A stretch of 64,000 bases of DNA from JANQEU01 sp965601455 (GTDB taxonomy: Bacteria; Bacteroidota; Bacteroidia; Cytophagales; Cyclobacteriaceae). The stretch lies in NCBI GenBank assembly GCA_965601455.1, contig OZ271831.1, forward strand, positions 4,960,001 to 5,024,000. Reading direction: 5' to 3'. The notes below the pieces were generated by a model, which was given only the letters and a program-made list of their open reading frames with translations, did not search any database and was not told where the DNA came from. Every line of letters starts with the position of its first letter. Within the stretch, counting starts at the first letter, position 1. Shown here piece after piece: positions 8,873 to 17,643 of this stretch. The position numbers and the translations under genes were made by a program.

Positions 8873-9685
8873 ATGGGTCTCATACGGTCCAGTATTGATC
8901 AGTTACAGCCCGGGGATATAACCATACTTGGAGTACCTTTTGATGATCATTCTTCTTTCCTGCAAGGTCCGGCAAAAGCACCTCGCCTAATAATTGAGGC
9001 ATTGGAAAGCGATTCGGCAAATTACTTTACTGAATCTTTGAAAGACCTAAACGAACACCCGAGGATCAAATGGATTGGAAACGTCGATTTCGATGATTAT
9101 CTACAGATCGAGAATCCAGTTGAAGCAATTCTGGCCAAAGGTGCAATACCATTATCACTGGGAGGTGATCATTCCATTACTTACCCAATTGTAAAGGCAT
9201 TCAGGAAATTCTATCCTCAGTTATCGATATTGCATTTTGATTCACACGGTGACTTGTATGATGAGTTAGATGGAAATCGATACTCTCATGGATCACCATT
9301 TGCTCGAATTATGGAATCGGGTTTGTCTGATAATCTATTACAGATTGGTATCCGCACGCTTACTAAACACCAGAAGGAACAAGCTGAACGGTTTGGTGTG
9401 AGGCAAATTGGGATGTATCGGTGGGAAGAACAAGAGATTGAGTTGGATGGCCCGGTCTATTTGACGTTTGATCTTGATGTCTTAGATCCTGCCTTTGCAC
9501 CAGGAGTGTCTCATCACGAACCGGGCGGGTTCAGCACAAGAGAAATCCTTCATATTATACAGCAGCTTGATATCAATATAATTGGGATGGACCTGGTGGA
9601 GTATAATCCAGATAGAGATATTAATGGTGTTACAGCGATGACTGCAGCTAAAATACTGAAAGAACTGCTGTCGAAATTAATCTAA
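8873..9685 (+). CDS. Ureohydrolase family protein, agmatinase-like
   Basis: Members of the arginase/agmatinase family hydrolyse guanidino compounds to urea and an amine at a two-manganese centre. The 270-residue product keeps the metal-binding motifs GGDHS, DSHGD (usually DAHxD), a SHGSPFAR substrate loop and DLDVLDPAFAPG. Its short length and the GVPFDD N-terminus suit agmatinase better than arginase, but the substrate cannot be read with certainty; formiminoglutamase is the other option. No arginine decarboxylase or histidine-degradation gene is next to it. The 3' end overlaps the convergent oadB-like gene by 4 bases (CTAA). Confidence 0.85.
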   Translation: MGLIRSSIDQLQPGDITILGVPFDDHSSFLQGPAKAPRLIIEALESDSANYFTESLKDLNEHPRIKWIGNVDFDDYLQIENPVEAILAKGAIPLSLGGDHSITYPIVKAFRKFYPQLSILHFDSHGDLYDELDGNRYSHGSPFARIMESGLSDNLLQIGIRTLTKHQKEQAERFGVRQIGMYRWEEQEIELDGPVYLTFDLDVLDPAFAPGVSHHEPGGFSTREILHIIQQLDINIIGMDLVEYNPDRDINGVTAMTAAKILKELLSKLI

Positions 9686-10872
9686 GAAAGAAACGAAATG
9701 AGTACTCCTGCTGCTACGGCGGATCCGATTACTCCTGAAATATTCGAAGCCATTGCATATTGCAATAGGTGATTATTTGAATCGTGCTTTAAGGCAATAT
9801 CGTTAGCTACTCTGGCGGCCATGGGTACAGCACTTAATCCTGTTGCTCCAATCAATGGATTGATTTTCTTACTCGCAAAGAGGTTGTATATCTTAACCGC
9901 AAACACTCCACCAGCTATTGATATCGCGAAGGCAACAAATCCTCCAACTATTATCATAATGGTTTGGAAATTAAGAAAAGCATAGGCGGTCATGGTAGCC
10001 CCTACCGATAATCCAAGAAATATTGTCGCTGCATTGAGTATAGTATCCGAGGCTGCTTTAAACAATCGGTTGGTTGTTTGTCCAATTTCCTTAACAAGGT
10101 TACCAAACATCAGCATACCCAGGAGTGGAACACTAGATGGGACAAGTAAAGCAACAATGGTACCCACTCCAATAGGAAATAGTATTTTCAGGGTCTGCAG
10201 ATTCTTTATAGGACGCTTGTTTGGAAATAAACGATCCTGCTCTTTCATGTTGATCTTTAGTTCTGAGGTGGTTGTGGTAAACCTTACAACAAATGGGATA
10301 ATCACCGGAACGAGAGCCATGTACGAATATGCAGCTATGGCGATTGGACCTAGTAGGTGAGGGGCCAAAATGATAGTGGTATAAATCGCAGTAGGTCCAT
10401 CAGCGCCTCCAATGATTCCAAGTGAAGCGGCTTCCTTCAAAGTGAAGCCAAGTGATACAGCCGAAATCAGCACAGTAAATATTCCTATTTGCGCGGCAGC
10501 ACCAAAAAAAGCTAGACGAAGGTTTCGCAGCATGGGACCAAAGTCTGTCAATGCACCTACTCCCAGAAAAATGATAGGGGGGAGAAATCCTGTTTTAATT
10601 AAGGAATAATAAACGAAATTCATGATTCCATGATCACGAGCAATTTGATATAGGGTTTTCGTTTCATCCACCTTCACCACCCCCATCTCACCTCCTGGAA
10701 AGTTGGCAAGGAGCATACCGAATGCTATTGGAACAAGCAGTAAGGGCTCATATTTCTTTCTGATCCCCAGGTATAGCAGGAAAAAAGCTATCAGGATCAT
10801 CAAAAGAATTTGCGGCTCTTCGATGATCTGGCTAAATGCCGTCATCCGGTACAATCGACTGAATAAATCCAC
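9682..10872 (-). CDS. oadB: Sodium-translocating decarboxylase, beta subunit
   Basis: The beta subunit is the membrane carboxybiotin decarboxylase that couples CO2 release to sodium export. The 396-residue product is very hydrophobic with about nine to eleven membrane segments and contains the family signature GGADGPTAIYTT around the conserved Asp, plus GLSAVPMAARVAN in the second half. The start used is GTG at 10872; an in-frame ATG at 10845 is an alternative. It follows the alpha subunit gene by 7 bases and is the last gene of an oadG-oadA-oadB set on the minus strand. Its stop overlaps the ureohydrolase stop. Confidence 0.92.
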   Translation of the reverse strand: MDLFSRLYRMTAFSQIIEEPQILLMILIAFFLLYLGIRKKYEPLLLVPIAFGMLLANFPGGEMGVVKVDETKTLYQIARDHGIMNFVYYSLIKTGFLPPIIFLGVGALTDFGPMLRNLRLAFFGAAAQIGIFTVLISAVSLGFTLKEAASLGIIGGADGPTAIYTTIILAPHLLGPIAIAAYSYMALVPVIIPFVVRFTTTTSELKINMKEQDRLFPNKRPIKNLQTLKILFPIGVGTIVALLVPSSVPLLGMLMFGNLVKEIGQTTNRLFKAASDTILNAATIFLGLSVGATMTAYAFLNFQTIMIIVGGFVAFAISIAGGVFAVKIYNLFASKKINPLIGATGLSAVPMAARVANDIALKHDSNNHLLQYAMASNISGVIGSAVAAGVLISFLS

Positions 10873-10879
10873 GTTCTTT

Positions 10880-12742
10880 TTAGTTCAAACGAATTAGAAC
10901 ATCATCATCTAACACTTCATCTCCGTCTTTGATTAAAATGTCAGCGACAACTCCACCCTTGTCAGCTTTTACCGCATTGGTCACTTTCATTGCTTCAATG
11001 TAGCAAACTATGTCACCAGTCTTCACCGTATCACCAATGGCTATGGCTTTCTCCGAGGAGTCTTTGGTCATAAAGATTTTTCCCTCCAGGGGAGAGATGA
11101 TCTCTATTTTTCCATTTGACGCTGATTTGACAGGTTCTTCGATTTTAGATTCTTCTTGTGGGGAACCTTCATCACCGTAGGAAATTTGTACTTTGAATAT
11201 TTCTCCATCGACGTCTACAGTCATCGTTGAAGGAGATAGTGTTGTAGTTGATCCAGAAGCGGCTGATGTTGTTTCCGCTACTGGAGCTTTTTTCGATGCG
11301 AGATCCTTTTCGAAGTTTTCTTTGGCCTTACCGGATTTATATACTTCATATTGCTCAGGATGCATCGCATATTCAAACAGTTCCTCATCATCCGGCCCGG
11401 TTTCCCATCCCTTCTCTTTCATTTTTGCTCGAAATTCCTCCAGTGAGTCCGGCTGAAGGTCTTGTGGATCACCCGCGAAGAATTCTCGTTCCTGTTCTTT
11501 TGCCAGCTCTTTCAATTCTGTATCAACTTCTCCTGGCACTCTTCCGGATTTGCCTAAGATCATGTCCCATGTATTGTTGTCAAGCAGAGACCAACGTTCT
11601 TTACCCTTTTTCATCTGCATCACATTAACCAACGCAGCATTTTTTACATATTGACTGTAAGGTGTTACCAAAGGTGGATAACCCATCTTCGGCCAGATGT
11701 GCTCTACTTCTTCGAAAAGAGCGATCATTAGTTCGTCCTGGGTCAGCTCTGGTTTATGGTTTTTTGCCATCCACTTATTTAAACTTTCCAGATTTTTTTC
11801 GAGGTCTGACATCAAGCTTCCCATCATACCTCCGGGAAGACCGGGTCCGATAAGAAGGGCGTTCATCATTCGATTTCTCGGATTGATATAATATCCTAAG
11901 AAATCGTCAATGAATTCTTGTGTAAGTGATCTGGCTTGCATGTAGGCCTTCATGTTGATGTCCGGTACAGAAAAACCAGCATCTCTCAGTACTTCATGAA
12001 CTGTCAGTAAATCAGCGTGTCCAGTACCAAAGGAAAGTGGTTCCATTCCAACATCAATGAAGTCCACTCCTGCTCGGGCAGCTTCCAGAGATGATGCTAC
12101 TGAAAACCCAGGCCCTGAATGCCCATGATAAGTGACCATCATGTCCTTATTCATGTCTTTAATCCCTTCAACCAACTTGCCCATTGAGGCAGGTCTCCCG
12201 ATTCCGGCCATATCCTTAATACAGATTTCTTCCGTACCCATTTCTATCAGTTCCTCTGCCATCTTCAGGTAGTATTCAACCGTATGCAGTTTTGAGTGCG
12301 TGATACATAGCGCAGCCTGGGCGATCATTCCCCCTTCTTTCGCGTAATCGATAGATAGTTTGAGATTTCGAGTATCGTTTAGGCCATCAAACGACCGGGA
12401 GATATCCGTGCCCTGAATCTTTTTGAGCTTAAACATCAACTTTCGGACATCTCTAGGCACTGGATACATACGTAATCCATTAAGCCCTCTTTCCAACATG
12501 TGTGTCTGTATACCAGCATCATTGAACGGCTGAGTCCATTGCCGAACGGATTGGTTAGGATTCTCACCGTATAGTAAATTGATTTGTTCGAATCCGCCAC
12601 CGTTTGTTTCCACACGCCTAAAGCAGCCCATGTCAACAATCGGCTCTGCCACTTTTACCAGTTGATCCACTCTTGGCATGTATTTGCCTGAGGATTGCCA
12701 CATATCCCGATAAATCAGGCTAAGACCTATTTCCCTTCCCAT
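10880..12742 (-). CDS. oadA: Carboxyltransferase/biotin-carrier alpha subunit of a sodium-pumping decarboxylase
   Basis: This subunit moves the carboxyl group from a 2-oxo acid, probably oxaloacetate, to its own biotin for the beta subunit. The 620-residue product has an N-terminal carboxyltransferase TIM barrel and a C-terminal biotinyl domain with EAMKVT, biotinylated at about Lys586. Presumed metal ligands are kept: RDMWQS (Asp13), KDMAG (Lys176) and HGH (206-208). The motifs are divergent: the usual DTTLRD start is LSLIYRD, the usual HTHDTSG is YHGHSG, and residues 44-52 read VETNGGGFE. A low-complexity linker (about 480-545) joins the domains. The gene overlaps the gamma subunit gene by 23 bases. 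Pyruvate carboxylase subunit B is a relative, but the neighbouring beta and gamma genes favour the decarboxylase. Confidence 0.87.
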   Translation of the reverse strand: MGREIGLSLIYRDMWQSSGKYMPRVDQLVKVAEPIVDMGCFRRVETNGGGFEQINLLYGENPNQSVRQWTQPFNDAGIQTHMLERGLNGLRMYPVPRDVRKLMFKLKKIQGTDISRSFDGLNDTRNLKLSIDYAKEGGMIAQAALCITHSKLHTVEYYLKMAEELIEMGTEEICIKDMAGIGRPASMGKLVEGIKDMNKDMMVTYHGHSGPGFSVASSLEAARAGVDFIDVGMEPLSFGTGHADLLTVHEVLRDAGFSVPDINMKAYMQARSLTQEFIDDFLGYYINPRNRMMNALLIGPGLPGGMMGSLMSDLEKNLESLNKWMAKNHKPELTQDELMIALFEEVEHIWPKMGYPPLVTPYSQYVKNAALVNVMQMKKGKERWSLLDNNTWDMILGKSGRVPGEVDTELKELAKEQEREFFAGDPQDLQPDSLEEFRAKMKEKGWETGPDDEELFEYAMHPEQYEVYKSGKAKENFEKDLASKKAPVAETTSAASGSTTTLSPSTMTVDVDGEIFKVQISYGDEGSPQEESKIEEPVKSASNGKIEIISPLEGKIFMTKDSSEKAIAIGDTVKTGDIVCYIEAMKVTNAVKADKGGVVADILIKDGDEVLDDDVLIRLN

Positions 12743-12989
12743 TTGGATTATTTTTTTTAATTTTTGTGATTTTTCCCTTACCGGATGTCAATTTTGAGAC
12801 GGCAGCAGCTATTGCAGCCACTTTCTTTTGGGAGATGGCAGGTTCTACTTTCTCATGAATGGTTGGAACTAAACGATTGGTGAAAATAATCAGAGCGTTG
12901 CCTGTGATCACCACTAAAGACAAGACGATCGTCACTGTGATCATACCAACCAGCAGCAACGATAGGGCTGTTGAAATTTCTGGGCTCAA
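12720..12989 (-). CDS. oadG: Decarboxylase gamma subunit, OadG family
   Basis: The gamma subunit is a small membrane anchor that holds the alpha and beta subunits together and in known enzymes binds zinc. The 89-residue product has one long hydrophobic helix (about residues 8-34, LLLVGMITVTIVLSLVVITG) and a basic, flexible tail, the standard OadG architecture; the sequence itself is poorly conserved in this family. The call rests on topology plus position directly before the alpha gene, which it overlaps by 23 bases. Confidence 0.85.
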   Translation of the reverse strand: MSPEISTALSLLLVGMITVTIVLSLVVITGNALIIFTNRLVPTIHEKVEPAISQKKVAAIAAAVSKLTSGKGKITKIKKNNPNGKGNRS

Positions 12990-13008
12990 AACATCAGGTT
13001 TTGTTATA

Positions 13009-13016
13009 CAAAAATA
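13009..13016 (-). promoter_or_regulatory. Candidate promoter for oadGAB
   Basis: TATTTTTG on the minus strand fits TAnnTTTG and lies about 20 bases upstream of the oadG start, in the 77-base gap after infB. No good TTTG lies 19 bases further upstream, so it is a half-match. It would allow oadGAB to be expressed apart from rimP-nusA-infB. Confidence 0.35.
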
Positions 13017-13066
13017 TAAGACCTTGAGCTATTGAACCTAAGAATATCGGTACTTTAAGCGATAAT

Positions 13067-15775
13067 TTATAGGGTTCGCTTTACTTCTCGTATTTCATAA
13101 CCTTCAATTACATCTCCAACCTTGATGTCATTGAAGTTCTTTATGCTGAGACCACATTCATAGCCTGATTTGACTTCCTGAACGTCATCCTTAAAGCGTT
13201 TTAACTGATTGATTTCACCTTCGTAAGTAACAATACCGTCACGGATTAATCGGACCTTATTCGATCTCTTTACGAAGCCGTCGGTGACATAACATCCTGC
13301 CACAGTACCTACCTTGGAAATCTTGAATACTTCCCGAACTTCTATGTTTCCGGTAATTACTTCCTCCTCGGTAGGGGCAAGCATACCTTCCATAGCATCT
13401 TTTACATCGTTGATTGCATCGTAGATAATGGAATACAGTCGTATTTCAATTTCCTCAGTCTCGGAAATTTTCTTAGCTCCTCCAGATGGACGGACCTGGA
13501 ATCCGACAATTACCGCATCTGAAGCAGACGCTAGAAGAACATCGGACTCTGAAATCTGACCTACTCCTTTGTGAATAATATTCACCTGGACTTCATCTGT
13601 GGATAGTTTTAGGAGTGAATCTGAAAGGGCTTCCACTGATCCGTCCACGTCACCTTTAACAATAACATTTAGCTCTTTGAAACTTCCTATGGCCAAACGA
13701 CGGCCAATTTCATCAAGCGTGATGTGTTTCTTAGTCCGAACGGATTGCTCTCTGAGGATTTGTTCTCTTTTAGTCGCAATCTCTCTTGCCTCCCGGTCGG
13801 AGCCCATAATATTGAAGCGGTCTCCAGCCTGTGGTGCCCCGTCAAGACCTAACATTTGTACTGGTGTTGCTGGACCTGCCACATTCAATTTCTTACCCCG
13901 ATGATCAAACATTGCTTTGACCTTGCCATAAAATGGTCCAGCAAGCAAAACATCACCGATCTTCATGGTACCGGCTTGAACCATCATCGTGGTAACATAC
14001 CCTCGACCTTTATCAAGTGTTGCTTCGATCACACTTCCTACTGCTGGTTTACTTGGGTTTGCTTTCAGCTCCAGGAGTTCAGCTTCCAGAAGGACCTTTT
14101 CCAGGAGTTCCTCAATGCCTTCTCCTGTTTTCGCTGATATATTCTGGCATTGGTACTTTCCACCCCAGTCTTCTACGAGTATATTGATATTGGATAGCTC
14201 TTCTTTGATCTTATCCGGGTTTGCGTTTGGTCTGTCGATCTTGTTGATCGCAATCACAATAGGAACCCCAGCTACCTGGGCATGATTGATAGCCTCTTTT
14301 GTCTGAGGCATCACAGCGTCGTCTGCCGCAACAACCACGATTACAATATCTGTGATTTTAGCGCCTCTTGCTCTCATCGCCGTGAAAGCCTCGTGACCAG
14401 GTGTATCCAGGAAGGCCACCCTCTTACCAGTTTCGGTCATCACATCGTAAGCACCGATGTGCTGGGTGATACCTCCAGCTTCGCCTTCAGTTACCTTAGA
14501 ATCCCTAATAAAATCCAATAAGGATGTTTTACCGTGGTCAACGTGACCCATAATGGTTACAATCGGAGCACGATCTTTGAGTTCTTCTTCGGTGTCTTTG
14601 ACCTCGATAACCTCTACTTCATCGTCAGCTGTCGTAAAATCAACATCAAAATCAAATTCATCAGCAATGACCGTAATGGTTTCTGCATCGAGACGTTGAT
14701 TGATGGACACGAACATGCCTAGATCCATGCATTTCGATATAACGTCATTTACCGAAACGTCCATTAACGAAGCAAGATCACTGGCTGAAACGAACTCAGT
14801 GACTTTCAGAACTTTTGACTCTTGCTGCTCCTGAAGAACCTTTTCCTCTTCCGCCTCGGCCTTAGCCGTACGCTTATCTTTTCTATATTTCGATCTGCTC
14901 TGAGTTGCTCCCTTGCCTCCACTTAGTTTTGCAAGTGTTGCCTTAATCTTATCCTGAATCTCCTTATCGGATAATTCTTCTGTTTTTCTTGTGTCTTTTC
15001 CACGTCCCCGGTCTCCTCGTTTGGAGTCTTGTCTTTGATTGGGGGCGATTCTTTTTCTCGGCCGCTTTTTTCTTTCCTTACTCTCGTCGGAGGAAGCGAC
15101 AGGTTTTTCCTTTTTCTTTTCCGTAGGCAGGTCGATTTTTCCCAGAACCGTTAGACCCTTGAGGGAATCGGCCTTCGCCTCAATCACTTCATTCTTTTTT
15201 TCTTCTGGCTCCTCTGTTGCTTTTGGCTCTTCCTTCTTTTCTTCGACCTTAACCTCTTTCTCCGCTACAGGTTCTTCTTTCTTTTCCTCAGCCTTTGCAA
15301 CAGGTTCTTCCTTCTCCTCTTCTGGCTCCGGCTTTTCTTCCTCTTTCTTTGGCTTTTCTTTCTTGTCGAGATCGATCTTGCCAACAACTTTTGGACCCTC
15401 AAGCTTAGGTTTACTGAGCAACCCTTCAGTTGTTTCTTCTTCCTCTTTTTCTTCCTTAACAGGGGTGGGTTCAGGTATAGAAGCGACATTATCCTTGATG
15501 AGTATCTCTTCCTCATCCTTCCTTGAGCTTCCAGACTCCTGTTTGTTGGCTTTAATTACCAGATTATCGGTATGTGATGCCCCGATGGTTAATTCTGATG
15601 CCTCTTCCTTATCATGAGCTGAATCAGCAAATTCCTTTGAAAGAAGAGCAAACTGCTCCTCGGAGATCTTGGAGTTGGGATTACGATCCACTTCAAAACC
15701 CTTTTCTTCAAGAAATTCAATGATAGTAGTTCTTCCTACGTTTAATTTTCTTGCTACCTGACTTAATCTATACAT
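13067..15775 (-). CDS. infB: Translation initiation factor IF-2
   Basis: IF-2 is the GTPase that brings initiator tRNA to the ribosome. The 902-residue product has an IF2_N domain at residues 1-50 (MYRLSQVARKLNVGRTTI) and a long Lys/Glu-rich linker to about residue 330. That linker repeats a GKIDL motif twice (VVGKIDLDKKEK and TVLGKIDLPTEK). The GTPase domain starts near 405 with G1 GHVDHGKTS, G3 DTPGHEAF and G4 NKID, followed by domains II-IV. The serine-rich frame antisense to the linker is a shadow of this biased composition. It is the third gene after rimP and nusA in the order conserved across bacteria, with 19 bases after nusA. Confidence 0.98.
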   Translation of the reverse strand: MYRLSQVARKLNVGRTTIIEFLEEKGFEVDRNPNSKISEEQFALLSKEFADSAHDKEEASELTIGASHTDNLVIKANKQESGSSRKDEEEILIKDNVASIPEPTPVKEEKEEEETTEGLLSKPKLEGPKVVGKIDLDKKEKPKKEEEKPEPEEEKEEPVAKAEEKKEEPVAEKEVKVEEKKEEPKATEEPEEKKNEVIEAKADSLKGLTVLGKIDLPTEKKKEKPVASSDESKERKKRPRKRIAPNQRQDSKRGDRGRGKDTRKTEELSDKEIQDKIKATLAKLSGGKGATQSRSKYRKDKRTAKAEAEEEKVLQEQQESKVLKVTEFVSASDLASLMDVSVNDVISKCMDLGMFVSINQRLDAETITVIADEFDFDVDFTTADDEVEVIEVKDTEEELKDRAPIVTIMGHVDHGKTSLLDFIRDSKVTEGEAGGITQHIGAYDVMTETGKRVAFLDTPGHEAFTAMRARGAKITDIVIVVVAADDAVMPQTKEAINHAQVAGVPIVIAINKIDRPNANPDKIKEELSNINILVEDWGGKYQCQNISAKTGEGIEELLEKVLLEAELLELKANPSKPAVGSVIEATLDKGRGYVTTMMVQAGTMKIGDVLLAGPFYGKVKAMFDHRGKKLNVAGPATPVQMLGLDGAPQAGDRFNIMGSDREAREIATKREQILREQSVRTKKHITLDEIGRRLAIGSFKELNVIVKGDVDGSVEALSDSLLKLSTDEVQVNIIHKGVGQISESDVLLASASDAVIVGFQVRPSGGAKKISETEEIEIRLYSIIYDAINDVKDAMEGMLAPTEEEVITGNIEVREVFKISKVGTVAGCYVTDGFVKRSNKVRLIRDGIVTYEGEINQLKRFKDDVQEVKSGYECGLSIKNFNDIKVGDVIEGYEIREVKRTL

Positions 15776-15794
15776 TCAGCTCGTTTAATCTCTT

Positions 15795-17039
15795 TTACTC
15801 AAATTCCTGGTTTAAGATTGACACCACCCCGTCGATTGTTTCCTCTTCCAGGTCTGTTCTTCTAATTAAGTCTTCACGACCTAACTTGAGAACACTTTTT
15901 GCGGTGTCCAATCCAATACGCTTCAATTCGTCAATAATCCAATCTTCGATTTCATCCGTGAATTCGTCCAGATCCACATCTTCTTCCTCCATTTCATCTA
16001 ATTCACGGAATACATCGATTTCGAAACCTACTAGCCTACTGGCCAGTTTAATGTTTTGCCCACCTTTTCCAATTGCCAAAGATACTTGATCAGGTTTAAG
16101 GTATACTGAAACCCGCTTTTTCTCTTCATCAATCTTCATGCTTTGAATTTTGGCAGGACTTAATGCTCTGGCAATGTATAATTCCAGATTATCCGTGAAA
16201 TTAATTACATCGATATTTTCATTTTGTAGTTCCCGAACAATTGCATGGATTCGAGACCCTTTCATTCCAACACAAGCCCCTACCGGATCAATTCTATCGT
16301 CATAGGACTCAACAGCTACTTTTGCTCGCTCTCCTGGTTCCCTAACTACGTTTTTGATGGTAATTAGTCCATCGTAAACTTCTGGCACCTCATTCTCGAA
16401 AAGACGCTCAAGGAAAGTTGGAGATGTTCTAGATAGTACGATTCTAGGATTTCCATTGTGCATTTCTACACGATGTACAATAGCTCGTCCTGCATCTCCC
16501 TTTCTAAACCTATCTTTTGGGATTTGTTCTCCCTTTGGCAGTTGGAGTTCATTTCCTTCGCCATCAATAAGCAGGATTTCCCGGCTAAGAATCTGATAGA
16601 CTTCACCAGTAATAATTTCGCCAACGAGATCCTTATACTTTTGGAATAAAATATCTTTTTCCAGATCCTTAATTTTCTGGATTAGGGTTTGACGCGCAGT
16701 CATCACCGCCCGACGTCCAAAGTGCTCTAGCTTGATTTCTTCCGCTACCTCTTCTCCAATTTCGAAATCAGGCTCAATCTGACGTGCTTCAGAAAGGCTG
16801 ATTTTATCATGGTCCCAGATGTCTTCAGAATTATCGTCTACAATCTCCCTGAATCTCCAGATCTCCAAATCACCTTTATCGGCATTGATGATGATATCGA
16901 AATTATCATCCACTTCGTACTTCTTTCTAATCATCGTTCGAAATACATCTTCCAAAATCCTAATCATAGTAGGTCTGTCGATGTTTTTGCCCCTGGCAAA
17001 ATCCGCAAACGAATCAATCAATACTCCTGTATCCATCAT
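15795..17039 (-). CDS. nusA: Transcription termination/antitermination factor NusA
   Basis: NusA binds RNA polymerase and controls pausing, termination and antitermination. The 414-residue product has the N-terminal polymerase-binding domain, an S1 domain (around 140-200, VGEIITGEVYQI), and KH domains with the VGACVGMKGSRI and LAIGKGGQNIKLASRL motifs. It ends in a short helical tail (about 350-414) with an HhH-like stretch and lacks the two acidic repeats of E. coli NusA (495 residues). It begins 1 base after the rimP stop. NusA itself may regulate this operon through the leader hairpin at 17510. Confidence 0.97.
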   Translation of the reverse strand: MMDTGVLIDSFADFARGKNIDRPTMIRILEDVFRTMIRKKYEVDDNFDIIINADKGDLEIWRFREIVDDNSEDIWDHDKISLSEARQIEPDFEIGEEVAEEIKLEHFGRRAVMTARQTLIQKIKDLEKDILFQKYKDLVGEIITGEVYQILSREILLIDGEGNELQLPKGEQIPKDRFRKGDAGRAIVHRVEMHNGNPRIVLSRTSPTFLERLFENEVPEVYDGLITIKNVVREPGERAKVAVESYDDRIDPVGACVGMKGSRIHAIVRELQNENIDVINFTDNLELYIARALSPAKIQSMKIDEEKKRVSVYLKPDQVSLAIGKGGQNIKLASRLVGFEIDVFRELDEMEEEDVDLDEFTDEIEDWIIDELKRIGLDTAKSVLKLGREDLIRRTDLEEETIDGVVSILNQEFE

Positions 17040-17040
17040 T

Positions 17041-17490
17041 TCAGTTAAATGAGACTAATATGTTTGTTTTCTTAATTTCTTTCATGTTCAGCTCCACAGG
17101 GTTCTGCGTTTTTTCATCCAGTAGTACGATGTACTGCTCGTCAGCAGATTCCAATGAGCCTTTCATTCTTTCGCCGTTCTCTAATTCCACTTTCACCCTT
17201 CTTCCAATATTTTTCTTATACTGCCTAGAAAGTTTAAGTGGCATATCAAGCCCAGGTGAAGACACTTCCAGGTAATATTTTCCATCGATTAGGTCCTCAC
17301 TTTCAATTTCACTGCCCAATGACCGACTTATCTCAGCACATTGATCAATGGTAATTGACGGATCTCCATCAATCAAAATCACAAGCTTTTGGTTTCCAGG
17401 TTTACCTCGCAATTCCACGTCAACCAGAAAGAGGTTTTCGTAACCCTTTAAGATTTCTGATAGAATGTCCGTAACCTGTTTTTCAAGCAT
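17041..17490 (-). CDS. rimP: Ribosome maturation factor RimP
   Basis: RimP assists maturation of the 30S subunit. The 149-residue product has the family pattern: an N-terminal alpha/beta domain with LVDVELRGKPGNQKLVILIDGD, the conserved YYLEVSSPGLDMPL, and a C-terminal SH3-like barrel with the GxxxxADEQYIVL pattern. It is the first gene of rimP-nusA-infB. Its start is 19 bases downstream of a terminator-like hairpin and about 60 bases downstream of a good Bacteroidota promoter. The gene is divergent from cysS. Confidence 0.95.
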   Translation of the reverse strand: MLEKQVTDILSEILKGYENLFLVDVELRGKPGNQKLVILIDGDPSITIDQCAEISRSLGSEIESEDLIDGKYYLEVSSPGLDMPLKLSRQYKKNIGRRVKVELENGERMKGSLESADEQYIVLLDEKTQNPVELNMKEIKKTNILVSFN

Positions 17491-17499
17491 ACAATTGTG

Positions 17500-17529
17500 T
17501 TAATAAAAAGAGGGGACTCGTGTCCCCTC
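17500..17529 (-). terminator. Terminator-like hairpin in the rimP-nusA-infB leader
   Basis: On the minus strand GAGGGGAC, TCGT, GTCCCCTC form a perfect 8-bp stem with a 4-base loop (17510-17529), directly followed by TTTTTATTAA. This is a textbook intrinsic terminator. It lies between the predicted promoter (17553-17583) and the rimP start at 17490. No gene lies upstream on this strand because cysS is divergent, so it cannot terminate a preceding gene and probably acts as an attenuator in the leader. On the plus strand no T-run follows. Confidence 0.7.
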
Positions 17530-17552
17530 CGAAACTGTTAATATTTCAGCTT

Positions 17553-17583
17553 CAAAATTAATTGAAATTATTTTCAATTCAAA
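17553..17583 (-). promoter_or_regulatory. Bacteroidota-type promoter of rimP-nusA-infB
   Basis: On the minus strand TTTG (17583-17580), a 19-base spacer and TAATTTTG (17560-17553) match the Bacteroidota -33/-7 consensus exactly. Transcription would start near 17547, giving a leader of about 57 bases that contains the hairpin at 17510-17529. The spacer is itself an inverted repeat. Confidence 0.6.
17560..17579. repeat. 8-4-8 inverted repeat within the rimP promoter spacer
   Basis: AATTGAAA, TTAT, TTTCAATT form a perfect inverted repeat that fills the spacer between the -33 and -7 elements. The repeat is directly visible; a role as operator for a dimeric regulator is inference, and in AT-rich DNA a repeat of this size could be chance. 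Confidence 0.5.
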
Positions 17584-17643
17584 TTTCGACGAATTTATCA
17601 TCCGTTTACCCAGTTTTGCGTATCAAGAGTCAAGACATATCTT

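Noticed and set aside
15039..15617. A serine- and phenylalanine-rich open frame of 192 codons antisense to infB.
   Set aside because: It mirrors the Lys/Glu-rich linker of IF-2; the biased codons on the other strand keep the frame open. It has no recognisable domain.
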